From JBCDIQ01 sp039024295 (GTDB lineage: Bacteria; Bacteroidota; Bacteroidia; J057): 6,922 nt of DNA. The stretch's first letter is position 1. Every line of letters begins with the position of its first letter. The notes under the pieces were generated by a model. It searched no databases and was not told the origin of the DNA. It saw nothing but the letters and a program-made list of their open reading frames with translations. Made by a program: the position numbers and the translations under genes. The stretch spans positions 1 to 6,922 of the forward strand of contig JBCDIQ010000319.1 in the NCBI GenBank assembly GCA_039024295.1, read 5' to 3'. Shown here in pieces: positions 1-6,831 of this stretch.

Positions 1-2
1 AT

Positions 3-3000
3 ACCCCCTTGTTATATCTGTGGGACTTTGGGGATAACACCACCTCATTGCAGCGTAGTCCCACAAAGCTTTATCCGAATAGTGGTACATATCCTGTTAG
101 CCTTGTGATAGAGGACACCATTGGATGTCGGGATACCCTGATTAGACCAAGTTACATTACCATTGCAGATCCGGACGTAAGCATAGCTGCGGACACCACT
201 CAGGCCACATGCCCTCCATTGCTGGTGAGGTTTACCGCCACGCCTAATTCTCCTCATCCTTTCAATGCCTGGAATTGGGACTTTGGCAATAATAATTCCT
301 CTGCAGTCCAAAACCCTTCCAACCTTTACACAGTACCGGGAAAATATGGGGTAAGTTTAATTGCAACTGCAGCAAGTGGATGTGCAGACACTGTCTTGCT
401 GCCAGATTCCATTATTCTGGGGGGGCCATTTGGCTCTTTCTCCTTTGCTCCCCAATCTGGTTGTGAAGGCCAACAGATCGCCTTTACCACTACCACTACA
501 AGAAATACCGCCAGTATTGCCATTGACGCAAACGATGGGAACATTGTCCCGGGGACTATAGGGTTACCCGTCCTTCATACCTATCAAGATTCGGGGGTAT
601 ACATCCCTACCATGATCTTGAGAGACTCTTTGGGATGTACGGTTTCAATCCCTTCTACAAGTGGGATCACCATTTTCCCCACTCCCAACGTCAATTTCAG
701 CAGTCCTGACACAGCCCTATGTGACAGTGGGGTAGTTCGGTTTTTTGATCAATCAACTTCCAGTACAATTCTTAACAATTGGCAGTGGGACTTTGGGGAT
801 GGCGGTTCCGGAACTGGCCAGACTCCGACCCATAATTATCGGGACACAGGAAGTTTTCCTGTCCAGTTGATCGTAACGAGCATACATGGATGTGTAGATT
901 CCCTTGAGAAGCCTGCATTCGTTAATGTACGACAGTCTCCCATACCAGTAATTGGGCTTTCGGATACGGCTGGGTGTCCTCCCTTTAACTTACTGACATC
1001 TGACCTCTCCCCTAGCTCAAATGCTCCTATTGCGCGGTGGGTGTGGGACTTTGGGGTTCCCGGGGGGCGATCTGTCCAACAAAATGCAGATTACACCTAC
1101 ACTTCCCCTGGCGTATACCCGGTAACCCTTACCATTCGAGACCAATTTAATTGTGAAGGAACCACAGATACCACCGTTCAGGTATGGACGCCCCCAGCTG
1201 CCGATTTCATCGTGGATGGAGACAGTTTTGGATGTGCACCGGTTACCCTGCAGTTTCTTGACAGAAGCGGCACAGTAGTGGATTGGAATTGGGAATTTGG
1301 AGATGGCGGAAGAGCCATCGAACAAAATCCAACTCACACCTATAAGTCTGATGGAACCTATTCCGTTACCCTGCAAGTCACTGACTCCAACGGTTGTGTC
1401 ACCCAGGTAAATAAGCCCAACTATATACAGCTCGACCATCCGATTGCAGATTTTACAGCAGATCCGCTTACAGGATGCCCAGGTCTCCAGGTTACCTTCC
1501 TTGATCAATCGCAGAGCGACACCAGCCTGGTCAGCTGGCTGTGGGATTTTGGTGATTCAAACCAGGGAACGGGGACGCCAACCCAGCACATTTATAATAA
1601 TTCGGGAAAATTTGATGTGAGCCTGAAGGTAACAGATTTTTTTGGGTGCCAGGACTCCATCACCAAACCTGAACTAATTGATATCCTGCTCAGCTTACAG
1701 CCTACGCCTCCTGCTATAACACGTGTTACGGTTACCAGTGATTCTGAAGTTGTGTTAGATTATGAACGATATAACAATGACCTGGATGATTTTGCCTACT
1801 ACGTCATTGAACGGGCCACTGGCGGTGGGAACTTTATCCCACTTGATAGCATTGAAAATATAAGGCAAGTTAGGTACCGGGACCAAGGGCTGGATACCAG
1901 AAATAACGTTTACTGCTATCGTTTGCGGGTGGTGAATTATTGTGAGTTTGCCTCAGATCCGCTTGCCTCTGAACCACATTGTAGCATTCAGCTCACCACG
2001 ACTGCACAGACCGATCAAATCCAGCTTAATTGGACGCCATATATAGGTTGGCCATCAGTAGCTGAATATCGTATCTATCGGGTGTTAAATTACAACATGA
2101 GCTCTGCCCAACAGATAGCTGTTGTGCCTGGAACCGTGACTAGCTTTCTGGATACAGATATGTTTTGTTATGATCCAGTAACTTATCGAATTGAGGCAAT
2201 TCACCCTTCAGATGCCCTTAATTCTTTGAGTAACATCGACCGGGAGACGCCCATTCACTTCCCCTCTCCTTTTCCTATGCACATGGTCAGGGCAACAGTT
2301 GTGAATGATCAATTTGTACAGCTAAATTGGTCTATCCCACAGACCATCAATCCTAGTAAGATTCGAATTGAAAAACGGGACGGTAATGTGTTCCGACCTT
2401 TAGTCGAATTTCCATTTGATTCCCCCCCTCTAAGTTATGATGATTTAGAAACCAATGTAGACAATCAGCCTTACGAATATCGTGCTTTTGTGGTAGATAG
2501 CTGCGGAGACCTGAATCCAGTGGGGCGTACCGCACGTAGCATATGGCTTACAGGAGAGCGAACCAACGGTCGTATTTTTCTTCGTTGGACCCCTTACAAG
2601 GAGTGGGAAGAAGGCGTTTCCTTTTACCAATTGGAGGTATTCAATGAAGCCTCCGGCAATTTTGAGTTCCTGGATAATGTTACCCCGGAGGACAGCCTAT
2701 ACGAAGATACCCAGACAGATTTCCCTCAGGGAAGCTATTGCTATCGCGTAACAGCCTTTGAAGAAGCAGGCACTGATACTTTTAGCCTTTCAAATGAAAC
2801 CTGTGTCATCATTGATCCTGAAATATATACCCCCAATGCATTTACGCCTAATGGAGATTTGGTCAATGACATCTTTGAAATAAAAGGGGTATTTTTTGAC
2901 AACTTTCACCTGCAGATATGGAGCCGATGGGGGCTAAAAATTTATGAGAGTCGTAATATGGCTGAAGGCTGGAATGGAAAAGTTAACGGCACTGCTGATG

Positions 3001-3092
3001 CTCCAGAAGGGGTATATGTGTTCATCGCTACGGGCACGGGCTTCAATGGAGATCCCGTTCGAAAAGTGGGAACCATCACTTTGATCAGATAG
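3..3092 (+). CDS. PKD-repeat / FnIII-like surface protein with CHU_C (gliding motility-associated) T9SS C-terminal domain, 5' partial
   Basis: C-terminal portion of a large exported protein, probably an adhesin or cell-surface component. The frame is open from the first in-frame codon (position 3) and the sequence begins inside a PKD repeat. The TTG at 9 is therefore not a credible start, and the signal peptide must lie upstream. Residue numbers count from that TTG. PKD modules carry the W(D/E)FG core at about residues 5, 90, 260, 346, 428 and 512, spaced 82-88 residues. A further module near 171 has lost the core (it reads IDANDG). Most modules have a Cys pair, one in a GC-P-type opening strand and one in a closing GC-D-type strand. 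Residues about 565-930 form four FnIII-like beta domains; the second and fourth share a WTPY motif (W675, W860). Residues about 938-1027 are a CHU_C / TIGR04131-type domain starting IYTPNAFTPNGD, the type B signal for T9SS export. It ends at TAG 3090-3092, before a strong terminator. The domain calls are confident; the ligand and exact role are unknown. Confidence 0.93.
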   Translation, partial: TPLLYLWDFGDNTTSLQRSPTKLYPNSGTYPVSLVIEDTIGCRDTLIRPSYITIADPDVSIAADTTQATCPPLLVRFTATPNSPHPFNAWNWDFGNNNSSAVQNPSNLYTVPGKYGVSLIATAASGCADTVLLPDSIILGGPFGSFSFAPQSGCEGQQIAFTTTTTRNTASIAIDANDGNIVPGTIGLPVLHTYQDSGVYIPTMILRDSLGCTVSIPSTSGITIFPTPNVNFSSPDTALCDSGVVRFFDQSTSSTILNNWQWDFGDGGSGTGQTPTHNYRDTGSFPVQLIVTSIHGCVDSLEKPAFVNVRQSPIPVIGLSDTAGCPPFNLLTSDLSPSSNAPIARWVWDFGVPGGRSVQQNADYTYTSPGVYPVTLTIRDQFNCEGTTDTTVQVWTPPAADFIVDGDSFGCAPVTLQFLDRSGTVVDWNWEFGDGGRAIEQNPTHTYKSDGTYSVTLQVTDSNGCVTQVNKPNYIQLDHPIADFTADPLTGCPGLQVTFLDQSQSDTSLVSWLWDFGDSNQGTGTPTQHIYNNSGKFDVSLKVTDFFGCQDSITKPELIDILLSLQPTPPAITRVTVTSDSEVVLDYERYNNDLDDFAYYVIERATGGGNFIPLDSIENIRQVRYRDQGLDTRNNVYCYRLRVVNYCEFASDPLASEPHCSIQLTTTAQTDQIQLNWTPYIGWPSVAEYRIYRVLNYNMSSAQQIAVVPGTVTSFLDTDMFCYDPVTYRIEAIHPSDALNSLSNIDRETPIHFPSPFPMHMVRATVVNDQFVQLNWSIPQTINPSKIRIEKRDGNVFRPLVEFPFDSPPLSYDDLETNVDNQPYEYRAFVVDSCGDLNPVGRTARSIWLTGERTNGRIFLRWTPYKEWEEGVSFYQLEVFNEASGNFEFLDNVTPEDSLYEDTQTDFPQGSYCYRVTAFEEAGTDTFSLSNETCVIIDPEIYTPNAFTPNGDLVNDIFEIKGVFFDNFHLQIWSRWGLKIYESRNMAEGWNGKVNGTADAPEGVYVFIATGTGFNGDPVRKVGTITLIR

Positions 3093-3113
3093 GCTATCAT
3101 GTTTTAAGAATTA

Positions 3114-3145
3114 AAAAAGGGAAACAGCGTGCTGTTTCCCTTTTT
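3114..3145. terminator. Bidirectional rho-independent terminator between convergent genes
   Basis: A perfect inverted repeat with 15-nt arms, 3114-3128 and 3131-3145, centred on GT. The GC-bearing core is GGGAAACAG paired with CTGTTTCCC around a CGTG loop. It is flanked by AAAAA on the left and TTTTT on the right, so either strand gives a hairpin followed by a U tract. It lies 21 bp after the stop of the PKD protein (+) and 22 bp beyond the stop of the T9SS protein (-), which is where a shared terminator of two convergent genes is expected. Confidence 0.93.
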
Positions 3146-3167
3146 CGATGATATAAACAGATGTTGG

Positions 3168-3998
3168 TTACTGAACCATCAGCTTCTGGCTAAGCTGATG
3201 TGAACCTTTTTCAAAGGAGATGAGCACCATATACAGTCCAGACGACAAGTCTTGGGTATTTACTTCGAAAGCGTGATTGCCTTGTAACAATTGCCCCTCA
3301 TAAATACATGCAACCTCTTTTCCCATCTGATCTACCAAACGAATCTCGGCAGAGATTGTCCGTGGAAGGTCAAACTGAAGGAAGGTATTTTGCTCAGCTG
3401 GATTAGGAAACAATTCAAGCCCTAAACGACTTGCAGACAATTCATTTTCAATGGACATCGCCCCATCAATAATGCGGAAGCCTGTACGGTAGTTCTGGGT
3501 CAAGAAGGGCTCTATCAAAGGCAAAAAAGCCGGAGGTACGCCTTGCAGGCTATCACAGGTCATGGTCATCGGATTAAATGTACCTGGATCAATGGACACA
3601 ATTACGGTTAAGGTGTCATCCGGAATACTACCTAAAGGAGTCCCACTCAAGGTTACACAACCCCTGTTGATTACCCCAGGGGTGTGATCAATTTCCCACA
3701 CACAGTTGGGGACATCACACTCGAACGTCATACCATCAGGCAGGTTGGGAATAGAATCAAGGGTAAAACTGCAAAAGTCAGCGTTGATCATGGCAAGTCC
3801 CAGATCCACCATGGTATCTTGTGGAAAAACCAGGTTGATTACCTGGTTGTAGGGAGACCCTACTTCCCCGTCTATCAGGGTGTCAGGGTAAATACCGGGA
3901 GATGTAGAAACACTAGGATCTGGGGTACACTGTGCGGTAGCAGTGACTTGCAACCCTATAATCAGCACAAACAACAAAAGTAAATTGGTGATTTTCAT
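3168..3998 (-). CDS. Secreted T9SS type A sorting-domain protein of unknown function, 276 aa
   Basis: A complete gene with ATG at 3998-3996 and stop TAA at 3170-3168. Residues 1-22 form a signal peptide: MKITN, a Leu/Ile/Val-rich core, then ATA before Gln23. Cleavage at ATA|Q fits the Bacteroidetes tendency for signal peptidase I products to begin with Gln, which is then cyclised to pyroglutamate. Cys24 is preceded by Gln, so this is not a lipobox. Residues 23 to about 190 form a domain of no certain function containing six Cys (24, 76, 94, 99, 114, 148), enough for three disulfides. It has LPDGM and GC(V)TLSGTP motifs, recalling putative Ig-like domains seen in other Bacteroidota secreted proteins. 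Residues about 195-276 are the type A Por-secretion tail: LFPNPA, beta strands, then DLSSGLYMV and a terminal QKLMVQ. In this family the tail is recognised by T9SS and removed when the protein is released or anchored on lipopolysaccharide. Its neighbours do not reveal a substrate. Confidence 0.9.
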   Translation of the reverse strand: MKITNLLLLFVLIIGLQVTATAQCTPDPSVSTSPGIYPDTLIDGEVGSPYNQVINLVFPQDTMVDLGLAMINADFCSFTLDSIPNLPDGMTFECDVPNCVWEIDHTPGVINRGCVTLSGTPLGSIPDDTLTVIVSIDPGTFNPMTMTCDSLQGVPPAFLPLIEPFLTQNYRTGFRIIDGAMSIENELSASRLGLELFPNPAEQNTFLQFDLPRTISAEIRLVDQMGKEVACIYEGQLLQGNHAFEVNTQDLSSGLYMVLISFEKGSHQLSQKLMVQ

Positions 3999-4256
3999 AG
4001 ATGTTTAGTTAGCTTTGGGAACTTAAACGTTGTACAGAGTATTATATTTTGAAGAACGGAAGGAAGCACAAGAACGTTATTTTCAGGTAGATAAAACTTG
4101 AATCTCTTTCTCTTGTGGAAATATGACTTCAAGAACCAACATAGTTATCAATGGTTATATACCTAGGATGACGACTTAGTGCCTGTATTTGCATAAAACT
4201 TTGGGAAAATGGGCATTTTTTTTTGAAATGACCGTGTAAAAGTAAAAAGTTAATTC
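3999..4256. promoter_or_regulatory. Divergent intergenic region with promoters for the T9SS protein and the peroxiredoxin
   Basis: These 258 bp separate two divergently transcribed genes and must hold both promoters. No coding frame with a credible start is visible. The stretch contains a T9 tract at 4216-4224, a 6-bp palindrome CCTAGG at 4162-4167 and an A-rich leader before the peroxiredoxin ATG. I did not find an exact Bacteroidota TAnnTTTG -7 element at a suitable distance in front of the peroxiredoxin. Nor did I see an OxyR-like operator that I could defend. Confidence 0.45.
4041..4071 (-). promoter_or_regulatory. Candidate promoter of the T9SS type A protein
   Basis: On the minus strand, TATAAT at 4046-4041 is preceded after 19 nt by TTGTGC at 4071-4066, whose TTG matches the first half of a -35 element. 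Transcription would begin near 4035 and leave a leader of roughly 35 nt before the ATG at 3998. Bacteroidota primary sigma factors prefer a TTTG / TAnnTTTG pair, which this only partly resembles, so the call is tentative. Confidence 0.25.
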
Positions 4257-4736
4257 ATGAATAAACCGTTGATCGGCGAGGAAGCTCCAGACTTTGAACT
4301 ACTCAACCATAAAGGAGAGGCCGTCAAGCTATCTGATTACCGTAACAAACGAGCAGTAGTCTTGTATTTCTACCCCAAGGATGAAACCCCAGGTTGCATC
4401 AAGGAAGCTTGTGGATTTCGGGATCAGTATGAAGCCTTTACCGAGGCTGGCGCAGAAGTCATTGGCGTGAGTGGGGACTCTGTTGAGTCGCATAACCTGT
4501 TTCAGCTAAGCAGGATGCTCCCATTTCAATTACTGAGTGACCCCAAAAACCGAGTCAGGAAAGTGTATGGGGTTTCAGGCTCATTTTTGGGGCTGGTACC
4601 GGGCAGGGAGACATTTGTGATTGATAAAAAAGGGATGGTAAAAATGCGGTTTGCCTCTCAGTTTCAGGTAGAATCTCACATCGAAGAGGCCCTGAAGGTG
4701 GTGAAAGAACTCGCCAACCCACCAGCTGCCAGCTAA
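4257..4736 (+). CDS. bcp: Thioredoxin-dependent peroxiredoxin, Bcp/PrxQ family
   Basis: A complete 159-residue protein, the usual length for the family. It reduces hydrogen peroxide and organic hydroperoxides in the cytoplasm and is recycled by thioredoxin. The peroxiredoxin active site is clear: Thr44, Pro45 and peroxidatic Cys47 in TPGC, with Cys52 five residues later in the position of the resolving Cys of the atypical 2-Cys PrxQ class (CIKEAC). The conserved active-site Arg is Arg117 in GRETFVID. The N-terminal APDFELLNHKG and VVLYFYPKDETPGC segments are typical of the thioredoxin fold. The ATG at 4257 sits after an A-rich leader without a clear Shine-Dalgarno site, as is usual in Bacteroidota. 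The stop TAA at 4734-4736 lies only 3 bp from the stop of the convergent oxidoreductase gene, with no obvious terminator between them. It appears monocistronic. Confidence 0.96.
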   Translation: MNKPLIGEEAPDFELLNHKGEAVKLSDYRNKRAVVLYFYPKDETPGCIKEACGFRDQYEAFTEAGAEVIGVSGDSVESHNLFQLSRMLPFQLLSDPKNRVRKVYGVSGSFLGLVPGRETFVIDKKGMVKMRFASQFQVESHIEEALKVVKELANPPAAS

Positions 4737-4739
4737 TTC

Positions 4740-5723
4740 CTAGCCATATTGTACCCCCATTTGCCGAAGGATTTCGTCCATTGTGGCCATGACATCTAAG
4801 CTAAATTGGTGTGTCATCAACGGGCTTTCCAACAGCCCCTTAGCCAGGCAGTTTTGGGCCTCCTCAATTTGATGGTTCATGCCATTTGCAGGCTCGTCAA
4901 ACGTAATGTCTCGGTCGTGAATTTCTCGACGGTAAATGCTTAAGCTCCCCGGACGCTGTAGCAAACGGTTGATTTTCAATATTCCTCCTGTCCCAAATAA
5001 CTCTGCTTCAATATTTGAATTGGCCACAAAATTGGAGAAGAGCTGAGCCATACATCCATTTTCGTACTTTAGGTTAACCATACAACTCTCGTCTACCCCA
5101 GTAGGAGCCAAATGCCCCATGGCCTGGATTTCAATAGGTTTGCCAAATAGTAAATGGGCAAAGAAGACCGGATACACCCCAATATCTAGCAGGGAACCTC
5201 CTCCTAATTTTTTATTGAATAACCGACTGTCCTCGTTGTATGCTGTTCGAAAGCCAAAGTCTGCCCTCAGAAATTTCACCTCTCCAATTTCTCCTGAATT
5301 CACCCATTCGAGCAGTTTATGGGTCTTGGGGTGAAACCGTGTCCACATGCCTTCCATCAAAAACACCTGGTTTCCCTGTGCAATTTCAACCATCTGCTTT
5401 ACCTCAGCTGTATTCATGGCAAAAGGCTTTTCACACAACACCGCTTTTCCCGCTTCCAACGCCATCACGGTATGCTCCATATGAAAGGGATGAGGAGTAG
5501 CGATGTACACTGCCTGAACTTCCGGGTCATTTACCAGGGCTTTATAGTTTCCATAGGCTCTGTCAGCTCCCCATTCCTTGGCAATGGCAGCCGCCTTTTC
5601 ATCATTTCGGGAGCCAACTGCATAGAGGTTTGCATCCGGAACTACTTGCATGCCTAATGCGAACTTCCGGGCAATCTTTCCGAGTCCAATTATGCCCCAG
5701 TTGAAGGTAGGTTTAGTGTTCAT
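4740..5723 (-). CDS. Gfo/Idh/MocA family NAD(P)-dependent oxidoreductase, dihydrodiol dehydrogenase-like
   Basis: A complete 327-residue protein, ATG at 5723-5721 and stop TAG at 4742-4740. The N-terminal Rossmann domain opens with GIIGLGKIARKF (residues 10-21), carrying the GxGxxA dinucleotide-binding motif. It continues through ATPHPFH (75-81) to the family signature CEKPFAMN (97-104), whose Lys99 is the expected catalytic lysine. The C-terminal alpha/beta domain has GGGSLLDIGVYPV (174-186); Asp180 and Tyr184 correspond to the conserved Asp and Tyr of mammalian dimeric dihydrodiol dehydrogenase. The FLMEGMWTRFHP block (121-132) also matches that subgroup, which includes trans-dihydrodiol and D-xylose 1-dehydrogenases. 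There is no signal peptide, so it should be cytoplasmic. The substrate is probably a sugar or a related polyol or diol but cannot be fixed from sequence. It lies 100 bp downstream of the nuclease gene on the same strand; that gap shows no clear promoter or terminator, so co-transcription is possible but unproven. Confidence 0.92.
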   Translation of the reverse strand: MNTKPTFNWGIIGLGKIARKFALGMQVVPDANLYAVGSRNDEKAAAIAKEWGADRAYGNYKALVNDPEVQAVYIATPHPFHMEHTVMALEAGKAVLCEKPFAMNTAEVKQMVEIAQGNQVFLMEGMWTRFHPKTHKLLEWVNSGEIGEVKFLRADFGFRTAYNEDSRLFNKKLGGGSLLDIGVYPVFFAHLLFGKPIEIQAMGHLAPTGVDESCMVNLKYENGCMAQLFSNFVANSNIEAELFGTGGILKINRLLQRPGSLSIYRREIHDRDITFDEPANGMNHQIEEAQNCLAKGLLESPLMTHQFSLDVMATMDEILRQMGVQYG

Positions 5724-5823
5724 TAAATATCCGTATTGGGTCAGAGGTGTTAGGTGGGAGGAAGTTTCCGGTTTTCGGTTGAAGAAAATAAGGCTTTCTA
5801 CTTAACTCAACTGAGAACCCAGT

Positions 5824-6831
5824 TTATCTTCCACAAATACCTTTATATGGGCAATACAGGCAGTCTTCTTCTCTGCTGGTTTGTTCATAATCACCCTCAT
5901 ACATCTCCACCAGTAATTCTCCAAGGCTCTGTTCAAACGTTTCGAGGGCATCATCACTGAAGGGGGCACCCTGATAAAGGTACTGGACCCCACCTGAAAG
6001 CCCCCGAACCACATAAAAGCCTACCGTCACTCGGCTGGTGGGATATTTTTTGTGAAATAACCAGGCATACAAATGCCCCTGAAATCCCTCCTTCCATCCA
6101 TCCTTTTTCTTTTCCCCATTGACCCGCTTAAAACTATCAGCTAACTGATACTTGGAGGGAATAGCTACTCTGCCTGTTTTATAGTCCAGAATTCTCATGG
6201 CCTCCAATGCTGGCTGGTAATCAACCCTGTCAAATGTACCATTTAGCACAAAAGGGTAGCCCTCAACCTCCAATACCTGCTCAAATAACCGATCAGCTTC
6301 CACATGCTCAACGGTAAATGGCGCCTCTTTTTCATCTCCCTCCAATATCTTGATGCACAAAGATTCGATCACTTCGCGAAAAAGGTAATTCATCCCGGTT
6401 AATCGCTCTCCCCATCCAATTTTTGCGTTTTCAAATGCTGCATAAATAGCTTTGGGAAGTTTTGCCTGCATTGCGTGGATGTCCCTGGGCTGTACACGCT
6501 TTCCCTCAAAAGGCTGATACAAGATTTCTAAGGTATTATGTAACACACTTCCAAAAGTCCCTCCTTCCATTTGCTCTTCCAACTGCTGAGGCTCAGGAAG
6601 TTCAGCCAGATACTGGAAATAAAACCGAAGTGGGCATGTCAAATAGGTGGTGATGGCAGTGGCTGAAAGGTACCTGATCCCCTTTTTGAAAAATTTCTGT
6701 TCAAATTTTGTTTGAACTTCCTTTGAGGAAGGAATGAAAATAGCAGGGATTTCCTGAAAAGGAGCTGGCGGTGCCACTGAGTTTTCTTGAATACTTATTC
6801 CAGGTAAGTATTCAAGAAAACTCAGTGGCAC
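5824..6831 (-). CDS. AddB/RexB-like PD-(D/E)XK nuclease with Fe-S cysteine set, 5' truncated (start unreliable)
   Basis: C-terminal nuclease domain of a recombination-type exonuclease, ending at TAA 5826-5824. In residue numbers of the open frame from the GTG at 6831, the RecB-like nuclease motifs come in order. They are GSVLHNTLE (His98), GTFDRVDY (Asp201), ILDYKTG (catalytic Asp216 and Lys218) and QGHLYAW (Gln251). Cys66 in YLTCPLRFYF plus C324-x2-C327-x5-C333 at the C-terminus match the four-Cys 4Fe-4S ligand pattern of AddB-type and related nucleases. Family members of this kind usually carry several hundred N-terminal residues of inactivated helicase, so this is probably only the C-terminal third of the protein. 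Residues 1-9 are encoded in the mirrored right arm of a terminal palindrome and residues 10-12 largely in its spacer. Dependable native sequence begins at about residue 13 (near 6797; possibly 6804). In AddAB the partner AddA is a helicase-nuclease processing double-strand ends; no AddA gene is visible here. A standalone nuclease of the same superfamily is an alternative. Confidence 0.85.
   Translation of the reverse strand: MPLSFLEYLPGISIQENSVAPPAPFQEIPAIFIPSSKEVQTKFEQKFFKKGIRYLSATAITTYLTCPLRFYFQYLAELPEPQQLEEQMEGGTFGSVLHNTLEILYQPFEGKRVQPRDIHAMQAKLPKAIYAAFENAKIGWGERLTGMNYLFREVIESLCIKILEGDEKEAPFTVEHVEADRLFEQVLEVEGYPFVLNGTFDRVDYQPALEAMRILDYKTGRVAIPSKYQLADSFKRVNGEKKKDGWKEGFQGHLYAWLFHKKYPTSRVTVGFYVVRGLSGGVQYLYQGAPFSDDALETFEQSLGELLVEMYEGDYEQTSREEDCLYCPYKGICGR

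Noticed and set aside
9..11. TTG as the start codon of the PKD protein
   Set aside because: The frame is open to the window edge and the TTG falls 4 codons before a PKD core motif. No signal peptide follows, so the gene clearly begins upstream.
1017..1508. 163-codon minus-strand open frame inside the PKD gene
   Set aside because: It lies wholly antisense to strongly supported PKD modules, and its translation has no recognisable domain; it is a shadow frame.
3928..3998. Lipoprotein signal for the T9SS type A protein because of Cys24
   Set aside because: The residue before the Cys is Gln, which does not fit a lipobox, and ATA|Q is a good signal peptidase I site.
4097..4133. CTTGAA ... TTCAAG inverted repeat as an operator
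   Set aside because: The arms are 6 bp, spaced 25 bp apart, with no extension; this is expected by chance in AT-rich intergenic DNA.
4723..4735. AGCTG-C-CAGCT inverted repeat at the end of the peroxiredoxin gene, as a terminator
   Set aside because: The arms are only 5 bp with a 1-nt centre, part of it is coding, and no T tract follows.
5119..5657. Three overlapping plus-strand open frames opposite the oxidoreductase
   Set aside because: They are antisense to a fully conserved Gfo/Idh/MocA protein and show low-complexity, unrecognisable translations.
5754..5960. Small plus-strand open frame across the 5724-5823 gap
   Set aside because: More than half overlaps the conserved Cys-rich nuclease C-terminus on the other strand, and the peptide has no recognisable signal or motif.
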